Assembly: GCA_016934645.1 (NCBI GenBank)
Contig: JAFGSL010000002.1
Location: forward strand, 1 to 34,215
Reading direction: 5' to 3'
Source: Anaerolineae bacterium
Lineage (GTDB): Bacteria > Chloroflexota > Anaerolineae > B4-G1 > SLSP01
DNA length: 34,215 bases
Shown here: positions 1 through 7,273 of the stretch, piece after piece
Numbering within the stretch: position 1 is the first letter of the stretch
How the letters are laid out: each line of letters starts with the position of its first letter
Made by a program: the position numbers and the translations under genes
Notes under the pieces: model-generated
Database searches by the model: none
What the model was told of the DNA's origin: nothing
Seen by the model: only the letters and a program-made list of their open reading frames with translations

Positions 1-66
<66 letters not shown>

Positions 67-76
67 TCACGCGCAG

Positions 77-104
77 ATTATAGCACGGCTGACAGAAATG
101 ACAA
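77..104 (-). promoter_or_regulatory. sigma70-type promoter of the tRNA-Val gene
   Basis: On the minus strand a -35 box TTGTCA (99-104) and a perfect -10 box TATAAT (77-82) are separated by 16 bp. The -10 is preceded by TGC, giving an extended -10 element. The expected transcription start is near 70, four bases before the tRNA 5' end at 66. Confidence 0.8.
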
Positions 105-124
105 GCGTGGGAACGCTTAGTACC

Positions 125-1339
125 CTATTGTCCAAACGGCACAACACCCTTGGGGGTGAAGCGCAATTGCTCTTCCTGGATCTCTTCTGAGGTTGTGTCC
201 AGCGGTACCATCTGGAACCAGGTGTTGCCGGGTTTTAAAGGGATTGACTCGCCTTCTGCGACCCAGAACGTGAGCATATGATTGCGCTCGATGCGTTCCC
301 AATAGCCATTCTGCATTACACCGTCGCGGAAGACAAGCACGGGGCCGGTTCCCCAGATTTGTATTTGGATCGATTGGTGACCACCTCCCCACGTGTCTTC
401 AAGAATATCCGTTTCGATGTGATTTGCGTACACGATAATGACATTCGCTGCTGTCAACGGATCGCCTGTGAGGTAGTCCGTTTGCGCGACTCCAGCGGTC
501 GCGCGTTTCCATAGCCCGGAGGTTGTATTGTAGGTCCATTCCGCCGTACATGAGCCTATAAGATAGTTGACTTCGAAGTAGTTGACCGGCGTCCCGCCTT
601 CAAGCGGCGTTTCACTGAATGCCATCAACTGGGGAAACTTGGGCCGTTTGTTGATCTCACGTTCGTCGGCGAGCTCGCGCAATACGGCAGGATTGGTAAA
701 CAGCGTATGCTCAAAGGCTTTGCCTTCCTGTGGCACGCGGTAAAAATATGGCTCTCCCACGCCGAAGTCTGGTGCGGCAATATAGGTGGGGAACAAGTCC
801 GAGTTGCGGATGCGCTCTTTCACGCCTGCGCTGGAACCCGAATAACCGAACAATGCACCATACATTGCCGGGATTTCCAGGTCGATTAACCGGCCACTAC
901 GCACCGATCCAACCTGTTCTGGCTCTTTGCCGTAGAAGATGGTGGTGAAGCGAGTGATATTGCCCTCTGCCAAATGTTCGAAGACTAGATCTGCCGAGTT
1001 GAGGCCTGATTGCGGGCGCACTTCAGGTGAATTAGACACTTTAATCGCGATTGGAATGTGGTCCAGTACCTCGGCGCTCTCCATTTTCTCACCGGTAAGT
1101 GGATTGACATCCAGTGGGAAGGGAGTGGCTGCGACGACGACCTTCGTGGGTGAAGCGGTTGCTGTTGGGGTGGCAGGTTGGGGTGTCGATGTGGATGTCG
1201 GCGCAGGCGTCGACGTCTCCTGTGGAGGGGGTGTGCGCGTCGGCGTGGCAGTTGCCTCTGGCGGGGTAGGGATGTTGCATCCGGTGATTAATAGCGCAAC
1301 GATGAAGCATAATCCGCAATAATGTATTCGCTTGAACAT
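125..1339 (-). CDS. DUF3048 (YerB-like) lipoprotein
   Basis: The 404-residue protein begins with a lipoprotein signal ending in a lipobox at about residues 17-21 (LITGC, Cys21), so it should be anchored on the outer face of the membrane. Residues 22-70 are a Thr/Pro/Ala-rich linker. The rest matches the DUF3048/YerB family as I know it, beginning with a PLTGEKM segment and a conserved region containing GSVRSGR and GYSGSS. The molecular function of this family is unknown. A GGAGG box lies 5 bases before the ATG, and a strong promoter lies upstream at 1382-1409. The gene stands alone between the GNAT gene and the tRNA gene. The family call is firm; the role is unknown. Confidence 0.88.
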   Translation of the reverse strand: MFKRIHYCGLCFIVALLITGCNIPTPPEATATPTRTPPPQETSTPAPTSTSTPQPATPTATASPTKVVVAATPFPLDVNPLTGEKMESAEVLDHIPIAIKVSNSPEVRPQSGLNSADLVFEHLAEGNITRFTTIFYGKEPEQVGSVRSGRLIDLEIPAMYGALFGYSGSSAGVKERIRNSDLFPTYIAAPDFGVGEPYFYRVPQEGKAFEHTLFTNPAVLRELADEREINKRPKFPQLMAFSETPLEGGTPVNYFEVNYLIGSCTAEWTYNTTSGLWKRATAGVAQTDYLTGDPLTAANVIIVYANHIETDILEDTWGGGHQSIQIQIWGTGPVLVFRDGVMQNGYWERIERNHMLTFWVAEGESIPLKPGNTWFQMVPLDTTSEEIQEEQLRFTPKGVVPFGQ

Positions 1340-1381
1340 CGATTCCTCCGTAGTATAGTGGAGCTGTGGGTTATGAACATC

Positions 1382-1409
1382 ATTATAAAGATAGCGCCGG
1401 GTTAGTCAA
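1382..1409 (-). promoter_or_regulatory. promoter of the DUF3048 lipoprotein gene
   Basis: On the minus strand TTGACT (1404-1409) and TATAAT (1382-1387) are spaced by 16 bp, about 45 bases upstream of the ATG at 1339. The leader also carries the GGAGG ribosome binding site. The match is close to the sigma70 consensus. Confidence 0.78.
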
Positions 1410-1423
1410 CACAACAGTTGGAT

Positions 1424-1861
1424 TTATAATTCTTTACGATAAGCATATTGCGTTTTGACATTGTGATAACCTAAACTCTCGTAGAAAGCGTGGGCTTCGC
1501 GACGGATCACGTTGCTCTTCAGGTAAACAGCTGCGCAACCTTGGGTGTGTCCCCATATCTCGGCCTGTTCCATCAACTTTCGCCCAATACCTTTCCCCCG
1601 CTGGGTTGTGTCGACCACAATGCCACCGACCATCACTAACGGGGCATCCATCAGGCTGTAATCGATGTACAGATGTACCCATCCCACAATACCGCTTTCG
1701 GGTGTCGCAGCGACATAGACAGCATGATCCGCTCTGTGCAAAATTCCCGCGAGCCGGTGGTTGATATCGCTTTCCGGCACAATATAGCCCAATTGCGGGA
1801 TCAGTGCGGTGATGGCAGCGGCGTCATCGCATGTGGCTTTGCGGATGACGACTTCGTCCAT
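1424..1861 (-). CDS. GNAT family N-acetyltransferase
   Basis: The 145-residue protein has the size and layout of a single-domain GNAT acetyltransferase, which transfers an acetyl group from acetyl-CoA to an amine. The acetyl-CoA pyrophosphate-binding motif A is visible at residues 87-96 (QRGKGIGRKL), preceded by the beta-strand VGGIVVD. A C-terminal motif with AHAFYESLGY fits motif B of the fold. The substrate cannot be told. The gene starts 12 bases after the stop of the membrane/spermidine-synthase gene and is probably the last gene of that operon. Confidence 0.9.
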   Translation of the reverse strand: MDEVVIRKATCDDAAAITALIPQLGYIVPESDINHRLAGILHRADHAVYVAATPESGIVGWVHLYIDYSLMDAPLVMVGGIVVDTTQRGKGIGRKLMEQAEIWGHTQGCAAVYLKSNVIRREAHAFYESLGYHNVKTQYAYRKEL

Positions 1862-1873
1862 CGTTAGCCTTTT

Positions 1874-3463
1874 CTACCGCCCACCGAGAATATAGCGTAG
1901 GGCAAGGTCGTGGGTAAGTTGCTCGACTGGAGCACGATCATCGGTGAAGACCAGTGTACTCGCCCCTGGTTCCCGCAGATTTGCCAGCGCGCGCTTGGCT
2001 ACGGTTTCCAGCCGCACGTCATTTAAGATCGGAAGATTGTCTATCAGGTTTTGCGCTGTAGTGACTTGTACCGTCGCAACGACAATCGCGTTGAAGCTGT
2101 CCGGCACTCCGATCACATAAACGGATGGGTAGACCTGCCGCATTGTGTTGACCATCGCCTCGACCAGGCGCCAATCGCCTCCCACATTGTCGTCCCCTGT
2201 GCCCGGCGTGTGCCCCACGTTGATGGCGACCACACCTTCATCCGTGAGACGCGTCCTTACCTCCGCAAAGAATTCGACCGTCGTCAGATGCCAGGGGATA
2301 TAAGGCAGCCGGTACGCATCCACGGCGACCACATCATAATGCCGCTCGGTTTGTGTGAGGAGGGTGCGCCCGTCAGTGGCATAGGCTGTGAGATTCGATT
2401 GTGTCATCGCAAAGTAGTCTCGCCCTACCTGGATGATGGCAGGATCGATCTCCACACCGTCAATGGGCAGTGCGCCGTAGACCTCGGTGTACTGTTTTGC
2501 TGTTGTCCCCGCAGCCAGTCCGATGACGAGCAGACTCTTCACTGATTCGGGCGGATACGGCGGAGGATTGAAGTATGGCGCGATGAGGTAGTAATCCCAC
2601 GGCCCGCCGGTAAGGATTGCGTCGCCGGGCAGATAGACCGAGTGAATGCCCTGCCCTTCGTTCAACAGAAGATACCGCGAGCCGTCCGTGTTCTCGATTA
2701 CCTGGATGAAGTTGTAGCTAGATTCCTCTTCGTGGATAAGACCCGCTTCTGGTTTGATTGTTCCCGGCTTGAGGATGGAAAGGGTAATGAGAGGTAGCAC
2801 CGTCCACGCCAACAGCCAGAAGCGACGGCGGTTGGCGTTCCACAAGCCCCACAGCCCCGTCACAGCGGTGATCATCGCCAGCAGGATGAACGTGCGATAC
2901 GTGCCCAGATTGGGGATCAGCACCAGGTTGGGCAGGAATGTACCGATGAAGCTCCCCAGCGTCGATACGGCGTAAATCCGCCCCGCCGTGCCGCCAGAGG
3001 CCGTCACGTCCGTCACCGAAAGGCGGATGACAAAGGGCGAAACGCACGCCAGCAGCGTCACTGGCGCGACGAAGAGTACCAGCACGAAGATGAACGGCCC
3101 GGCGATTAATCCCAGGTTCCAGGCATACATTCCTCGCGTCGCCAGATGCAGCATCGGACGCGCCAAAACGGGGATGACGGCGATGGTCAACCCTGCCGCC
3201 GTCAAGATTGTGTAGAGTGTCGCCGGGTGGGGCGAGCGGTCGGCCCAGCGCCCGCCGAGTGCATAGCCCACCGAGAGATACAGCAATATCAGCCCGATGA
3301 TGGCGGACCAGACCAGTTCCGTGGTGCCGAACGCCGGGGCGAGTAAGCGCGACGCCGCCAGTTCCAGCGCCAGTGAGACGAGGCCGCCGATGAAAGGGAC
3401 GAGGTAGACAGTAGACAGTAAACGGTAGACAGGGGGAGCGGTCGGGGATTCAGTCATGATCAA
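1874..3463 (-). CDS. fused membrane / spermidine-synthase-like protein
   Basis: The 529-residue protein has two parts. Residues 20-230 hold about seven hydrophobic helices of the type found in fused MFS/spermidine synthase proteins. Residues 240-520 hold a spermidine-synthase-type methyltransferase fold: the HEEESSYNFIQV segment (244-255), a SAM-binding loop VIGLAAGTTAK (313-323), VEID (337-340) and DGR (364-366). The loop is not the usual GGGDG, so the true substrate may differ from decarboxylated SAM. The reading frame overlaps the end of the UbiD gene by 14 bases. Residues 12-21 are encoded by four tandem 7-nt repeats (3404-3431), so the annotated N-terminus includes repeat-derived sequence; a start at ATG 3457 is also possible. 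Polyamine aminopropyl transfer is an inference. Confidence 0.85.
   Translation of the reverse strand: MIMTESPTAPPVYRLLSTVYLVPFIGGLVSLALELAASRLLAPAFGTTELVWSAIIGLILLYLSVGYALGGRWADRSPHPATLYTILTAAGLTIAVIPVLARPMLHLATRGMYAWNLGLIAGPFIFVLVLFVAPVTLLACVSPFVIRLSVTDVTASGGTAGRIYAVSTLGSFIGTFLPNLVLIPNLGTYRTFILLAMITAVTGLWGLWNANRRRFWLLAWTVLPLITLSILKPGTIKPEAGLIHEEESSYNFIQVIENTDGSRYLLLNEGQGIHSVYLPGDAILTGGPWDYYLIAPYFNPPPYPPESVKSLLVIGLAAGTTAKQYTEVYGALPIDGVEIDPAIIQVGRDYFAMTQSNLTAYATDGRTLLTQTERHYDVVAVDAYRLPYIPWHLTTVEFFAEVRTRLTDEGVVAINVGHTPGTGDDNVGGDWRLVEAMVNTMRQVYPSVYVIGVPDSFNAIVVATVQVTTAQNLIDNLPILNDVRLETVAKRALANLREPGASTLVFTDDRAPVEQLTHDLALRYILGGR
3404..3431 (+). repeat. heptad repeat array, GTAGACA family, inside a CDS
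   Basis: Four uninterrupted 7-nt units in register (three GTAGACA, one GTAAACG) lie inside the 5' end of the spermidine-synthase-like gene and are translated there as residues 12-21. The same family occurs at 4970, 7165 and 8322. Confidence 0.9.
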
Positions 3464-4922
3464 GTCCTAAGTCTTTCCATAAGGCATCTATTCGCGCTTT
3501 GACCTCGGGAGACATTTGCACGACGTCGGGCCACTCACGGGTGTAGCCTTCTTCGGGCCATTTCGCCGTCGCGTCGATGCCGATTTTGCCGCCGAAGGAG
3601 TGGTGGTGCGAGGCGTGATCCAGGTGATCGGTCGGCCCATCGTCAATGACGACGTCCCGCGACCAATCGACGTTGCCCAAGGCTTGCCACGCGGCGATGT
3701 TCGGGTCCTGCACATCCACCCACGCATCCACGATGACGATAGCCTTCGCCAGACTGAGAAGCGCCAATCCCCACAGGCCGTGCATCACCTTGCGGGCGTG
3801 GCCCGGATAACGCTTTTTGATACTCACCAGCACCAGGTTGTGGAACAGACCCGGCGCCGGCATCGCAAAATCCACGATTTCCGGCAGGAAGAGGCGCAGC
3901 AGCGGCAGGAACAGACGCTCGGTGGCTTTGCCCATCCAGTAATCCTCCATCGGCGGGATGCCGACGACGGTGGCGGGATAGATCGGATCGCGCCGCCGGG
4001 TGACGGCGGTGACGTGCAGCGCGGGGAACGGTTCCACTGGCGTGTAGTAGCCGGTGTGGTCGCCGAAGGGGCCTTCCGGGCGGTGGTCGTCGGGATCGAC
4101 ATAGCCCTCGATGACGACGTCGGCTTCGGCGGGGACGGAGAGCGGTTGCGTGACGCAGTCCACCAGCTCGACGGGACGACCACGCAGCCAGCCCGCGAGC
4201 AGGTACTCGTCGATGTCGGGCGGCAGCGGCGCGGACGCGGCCCAGATGCAGGCCGGGTCGCCGCCAAGTGCCACCGCGACGGGGATGTGCTTCCCCAACG
4301 ATTTGGCGACGCGCTCGTGTTCTGCGCCGCCCTTGTGTCGTTGCCAGTGGACGAGTAACGTGCGGCTATCGATCTTTTGCAGGCGGTACATCCCCACGTT
4401 GCGCACGCCCTTGATCGGATCGCGGCTGATGACCTGCGGCAGCGTGACGAACGGCCCGCCGTCGTTGGGCCAGCATTTTAGGATCGGAAGGTCGTCCAGC
4501 GACGGGTTCTTGGTCTCGACGATCTCTTGCACCGGCGCGCGTTTGACCTTGTACGGTTTGATCCCGGCGGCGCGCAGCGCGTTGAGGAGGCCCACGCCGC
4601 GTCCGACGGCTGCCCCGGCGTTCTGCGGCAACCGCAAATCGATGAGCTTTCCCAGGTTGCGGGTGAGGTCATCCAGGTCATCCACGTGCAGCGCCCACGC
4701 CATCCGCTGCGCGCTGCCGAACATATTGATCAGCACCGGCATATCGTAGCCGGTCACGTTTTCGAAGAGCAGCGCTTTGTTGCGTTCCGCCGGTCCCTTA
4801 CTCACCCGTTCGACGATCTCGGTGATCTCCAGTTCCGCCGAAACCGGCGTACTCACGCGCACCAGTTGGTCATGCGCTTCAAGACACTGTACAAAATCAC
4901 GCAGCGTGTTAGTCTTCATCAT
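3450..4922 (-). CDS. ubiD: UbiD-family decarboxylase (menaquinone/ubiquinone type)
   Basis: The 490-residue protein spans the full length of UbiD-type decarboxylases (about 490-500 residues), which use prenylated FMN to decarboxylate aromatic acids. Conserved family segments are visible, including LGGDPACIWAASAPLP, VIEGYVDP and EGPFGDHTGYYTP, the last around the cofactor and active-site acidic residues. A UbiA-type prenyltransferase lies 5 kb away on the same strand, which suggests late menaquinone synthesis (possibly the futalosine route, MqnL-like). That assignment is inferred. The prenyl-FMN-making UbiX is not in the window. Start ATG 4922 or the adjacent ATG 4919 follows AGGGGAA. The gene leads an operon with the spermidine-synthase-like and GNAT genes. 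Confidence 0.9.
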   Translation of the reverse strand: MMKTNTLRDFVQCLEAHDQLVRVSTPVSAELEITEIVERVSKGPAERNKALLFENVTGYDMPVLINMFGSAQRMAWALHVDDLDDLTRNLGKLIDLRLPQNAGAAVGRGVGLLNALRAAGIKPYKVKRAPVQEIVETKNPSLDDLPILKCWPNDGGPFVTLPQVISRDPIKGVRNVGMYRLQKIDSRTLLVHWQRHKGGAEHERVAKSLGKHIPVAVALGGDPACIWAASAPLPPDIDEYLLAGWLRGRPVELVDCVTQPLSVPAEADVVIEGYVDPDDHRPEGPFGDHTGYYTPVEPFPALHVTAVTRRRDPIYPATVVGIPPMEDYWMGKATERLFLPLLRLFLPEIVDFAMPAPGLFHNLVLVSIKKRYPGHARKVMHGLWGLALLSLAKAIVIVDAWVDVQDPNIAAWQALGNVDWSRDVVIDDGPTDHLDHASHHHSFGGKIGIDATAKWPEEGYTREWPDVVQMSPEVKARIDALWKDLGLDHD

Positions 4923-4929
4923 TTCCCCT

Positions 4930-4964
4930 AATCAAGAATGAGCGAAACGGCGAATGAGTGAATT
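4930..4964 (+). repeat. degenerate GAATCA/GAATGA repeat
   Basis: Degenerate short repeats of the AATCAAGAATGAGCGAA type lie between the UbiD gene start and the GTAGACA-type array. The same motif occurs at 8241-8301, 21571-21600 and 24297-24345. Confidence 0.6.
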
Positions 4965-4969
4965 CCCCC

Positions 4970-4997
4970 TGTCTGCCGTCTACTGTCTACTGTCTAC
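4970..4997 (+). repeat. heptad repeat array, TGTCTAC (GTAGACA) family
   Basis: Four consecutive 7-nt units (TGTCTGC, CGTCTAC and two TGTCTAC) overlap the 3' end of the permease gene. On the minus strand they encode its last residues, VDSRQ, and its TAG stop. Confidence 0.9.
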
Positions 4998-5723
4998 CCA
5001 TCTACACATCCGTCGTTCTACCGTATCCACTCCAAAATACAGTCCCAATCCGAGCAGGCTCATGGCCACGATCCCCGCGTACATCTTGGGATAGTCGAAG
5101 AGCGTGCTGCCCTGATAGTAGATATAGTACCCCAATCCATAGCGGGTGGCAAACAGTTCGGCGATGTAAAGTACGGCGACGGCGGTGCCGATGGACTGCC
5201 GCACAGCGGTGAGGATCGCCGGGACGCTTGCGGGGAGATAGACGAAGCGGAACAGCGCGCGCCGTCCCGCGCCCAGGCTGCGCACACTGAGCAAGAGTTC
5301 CGGGCGAATGGCAGCGGCGGCGTCACGCACAAGCACGAGGATTTGGAAGAACAGAATCATCGTGATGATGACGATTTTGGGGAAGTCGCCCACGCCCAGG
5401 AAAACCAGTACGATCGGAACGAGTACGACTTTGGGGATCGGGAACAGCAGATAGATGAACGGCGCGAAGATGCGATTGAGCCTCGCGCTCTGGCCCAACA
5501 CTAGCCCTGCTGGCGTCGCCAGTGAGATCGCTAGGGCGATGCTGGCAACCACGCGGTATAAGCTGACAAGCGTGTGGTGTCCCAGGTCGCGGGGAAGGTC
5601 GCGGATGAAGGTCGCCAGCACGCGAACCGGTGTGGGGAGAATAGGGCGTTGGATGATCGCCGCAAGCCCGTACCACAGGATAAAAAGCACCAACGTCGCC
5701 AGAAGCACATCACGGCGCTTCAT
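4980..5723 (-). CDS. ABC transporter permease (SsuC/TauC/ThiX type)
   Basis: The 247-residue inner-membrane protein has six predicted hydrophobic helices and an EAA-type cytoplasmic loop at about residues 148-168 (SLGAGRRALFRFVYLPASVPA) that contacts the ATPase. This is the BPD_transp_1 family of nitrate/sulfonate/taurine/thiamine-precursor importers. Its ATPase (6395-7162) and binding protein (8325-9269) are on the same strand, but a toxin-antitoxin pair separates it from the ATPase gene. It begins 8 bases after the toxin stop with only a weak ribosome binding site, so it is probably translated from a message that includes the toxin gene. Its last residues and TAG stop are encoded by a 7-nt repeat array. 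The substrate is unknown. Confidence 0.9.
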   Translation of the reverse strand: MKRRDVLLATLVLFILWYGLAAIIQRPILPTPVRVLATFIRDLPRDLGHHTLVSLYRVVASIALAISLATPAGLVLGQSARLNRIFAPFIYLLFPIPKVVLVPIVLVFLGVGDFPKIVIITMILFFQILVLVRDAAAAIRPELLLSVRSLGAGRRALFRFVYLPASVPAILTAVRQSIGTAVAVLYIAELFATRYGLGYYIYYQGSTLFDYPKMYAGIVAMSLLGLGLYFGVDTVERRMCRWVDSRQ

Positions 5724-5731
5724 CTTAATTT

Positions 5732-6106
5732 CTAATGACTTGCGCCGATGGGGAGATGACGTACACGGATGAGACCGTCAGTGACGCTGATAATGGCTCC
5801 GGCTCTCAAATCCTTGGCATATTGGCGAATGATACTTTGCAGGTAGCGATTGACTCGTTCTGGACGCATACTACGCAACCGGAAGATAATCACGCGTGGG
5901 AACAATGTGCCACTTGCTGCTGCTAATTCGCCAAAATCCAGGTTATGGGTAATAACAACCCGGTTTTCAAGGCGCGCTTTTTCAAGAATAGCGGAATCGG
6001 GCAACTGGTCGAGGTCTAGTGTGTGTAGGTGGACTGCGTCGTATCCGAGATCATGTAGAAAATCAGCGGTTGTGGGTGAAATCCCCATATCGGCCAGGAA
6101 TTTCAT
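5732..6106 (-). CDS. DUF5615 PIN-like protein, probable toxin
   Basis: The 124-residue protein matches the DUF5615 family of PIN-like proteins, which are proposed ribonuclease toxins. It opens with MKFLADMGIS, a strand with the first acidic residue (Asp6), followed by FLHDLGYDAVHL and the ITHNLDFGE segment (52-60) carrying another conserved Asp. Its start overlaps the end of the DUF433 gene by 4 bases (ATGA), typical of translational coupling in toxin-antitoxin pairs. Toxicity is inferred from the family and pairing. It lies inside the ABC transporter gene set. Confidence 0.85.
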   Translation of the reverse strand: MKFLADMGISPTTADFLHDLGYDAVHLHTLDLDQLPDSAILEKARLENRVVITHNLDFGELAAASGTLFPRVIIFRLRSMRPERVNRYLQSIIRQYAKDLRAGAIISVTDGLIRVRHLPIGASH

Positions 6107-6339
6107 GCCACGACAGGCTCTATCGCATAAATAGATTCTTCAGCCAGCCATGCAGCGTAGCCGAGAGCCTGTTGTATATCATCCGGTTCCAAATACGGAT
6201 AGGCTTCAATGATCTCATCCGCTGTCATTCCATTTGCGACCAGGTTGACGATCAACGAAACCATGACACGCATACCGCGTATGCAGGCTTTTCCCCCCAT
6301 CACATTGGGATCAAACGTAATACGGTCAAATCCGAACAT
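6103..6339 (-). CDS. DUF433 protein, probable antitoxin
   Basis: The 78-residue protein is a complete DUF433 domain. It has the characteristic FDRITFDPNVMGGKACIRGMRV opening and a helical C-terminal part (GMTADEIIEAYPYLEPDDIQQAL) resembling a helix-turn-helix. DUF433 proteins commonly precede DUF5615 or PIN toxins and are thought to neutralise them and repress their own promoter. A GGAGG box lies 7 bases before the ATG. The upstream region holds a TATAAT box inside a 10-bp inverted repeat (6355-6379), which fits autoregulation. Confidence 0.86.
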   Translation of the reverse strand: MFGFDRITFDPNVMGGKACIRGMRVMVSLIVNLVANGMTADEIIEAYPYLEPDDIQQALGYAAWLAEESIYAIEPVVA

Positions 6340-6354
6340 AGGCTGCCTCCATAT

Positions 6355-6379
6355 TCTGCTATAACCCCATTATAGCAGA
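6355..6379 (-). promoter_or_regulatory. toxin-antitoxin promoter -10 within a palindrome (candidate operator)
   Basis: Arms TCTGCTATAA (6355-6364) and TTATAGCAGA (6370-6379) form a perfect 10-bp inverted repeat with a 5-nt centre. On the minus strand the right arm contains TGCTATAAT, an extended -10 box at 6369-6374. The -35 is poor (TAGTCA at 6392-6397). Binding by the DUF433 protein here would block the promoter; that is an inference from position. Confidence 0.55.
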
Positions 6380-6394
6380 GACATTCGCCATTGA

Positions 6395-7162
6395 CTATAG
6401 CATCTCGCGCAGGTGAGTACATATCGCCTGGTATTCCACTGAGCGTCTATATTCTGGATCGGTGAAATGTGGATTGGCGATGACGCACGCTTCACAGTTT
6501 GGCGGTTGGCCGAGAAGCAGCACGCGCTGTCCCACAAATGCCGCCTCTTCGATGTTGTGCGTGACGAGCACTACCGTGACGCCGGCTTCCTCGCACAGTG
6601 CTAACGTGAGCGCCTGCAAGCCCTCGCGGGTGGGGGCGTCTAGTGCGGAAAACGGCTCATCCATCAGCACCAGGTCGGGATCGAGGACGAGCGTACGCGC
6701 AATCGCTGTGCGCTGGCGTTGCCCGCCGGAGATCTGACTGGGGTATTTCTCCGCGATGTCCGCGATCCCCAATCGCGCTAACCAATGATCGACGCGGGCC
6801 TGCGCTTCGGCGGGATCGGTGCGCTCGTCGTGTGGGACGTGCCGTCCATCAGGGCCGTAGAAGCTGCGGATGCGCAGGCCCAATCGTACGTTCTCCTGCA
6901 CCGTCGCCCATGGGAGCAAACCGTATTCCTGCAAAATTAACCCCGTGCGCGGGCGTGGATGCTCAATGGGTTCACTATCGATGATGACCGCGCCGGATTG
7001 CGGACGCAACAGTCCTGCCAGTAGCATCAACAGCGTGCTTTTCCCGCAGCCCGACGGCCCCAATACTGCCCACACATCTCCGTGCTCCCCGCGCCAGGAA
7101 AACCGCTCGAATACCGGCGCCTGGCCGGGATAAGCAAAGGTTACGTCGCGCAAGTCAAGCAT
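6395..7162 (-). CDS. ABC transporter ATPase (SsuB/TauB type)
   Basis: The 255-residue protein is a canonical ABC ATPase. It shows Walker A GPSGCGKS (35-42), a Q-loop at Gln78, signature ISGGQ (144-148), Walker B LVLMDE (164-169), a D-loop SALD and the switch His202. It energises import by the permease encoded downstream. I chose ATG 7162 because an in-frame ATG at 7231 would add 23 residues largely derived from a 7-nt repeat array (the STVYCLP segment), and the family normally starts at MLDLRDVTF. A short Cys-containing tail (PNCEACV) follows the ABC core. Confidence 0.92.
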   Translation of the reverse strand: MLDLRDVTFAYPGQAPVFERFSWRGEHGDVWAVLGPSGCGKSTLLMLLAGLLRPQSGAVIIDSEPIEHPRPRTGLILQEYGLLPWATVQENVRLGLRIRSFYGPDGRHVPHDERTDPAEAQARVDHWLARLGIADIAEKYPSQISGGQRQRTAIARTLVLDPDLVLMDEPFSALDAPTREGLQALTLALCEEAGVTVVLVTHNIEEAAFVGQRVLLLGQPPNCEACVIANPHFTDPEYRRSVEYQAICTHLREML

Positions 7163-7164
7163 CG

Positions 7165-7185
7165 GTAGACAGTAGACGGTAGATG
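7165..7185 (+). repeat. heptad repeat array, GTAGACA family
   Basis: Three 7-nt units in register (GTAGACA, GTAGACG, GTAGATG) lie immediately upstream of the ATPase start codon and would encode part of a spurious N-terminal extension if the upstream ATG were used. Confidence 0.88.
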
Positions 7186-7238
7186 GGGAAAGAGAATGCT
7201 GACCGGTTATCCCTTGCTCCTCATCACCCATTACTCAT

Positions 7239-7273
7239 TTCTACTTTCTAATTTCTCACTTTTTACTTTCTGG
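7239..7273 (+). repeat. heptad repeat array, TTCTAAT/TTCTCAC family
   Basis: Five 7-nt units in register (TTCTACT, TTCTAAT, TTCTCAC, TTTTTAC, TTTCTGG) overlap the 3' end of the 319-aa gene. The minus-strand TGA stop (7256-7258) lies in the third unit and the final residues ESKK are read through units four and five. Confidence 0.75.

Noticed and set aside
3516..4358. 280-aa open frame on the plus strand within the UbiD gene
   Set aside because: It is opposite a firmly identified gene, is Arg/His/Asp-rich without any motif, and reflects the codon bias of the minus-strand gene.
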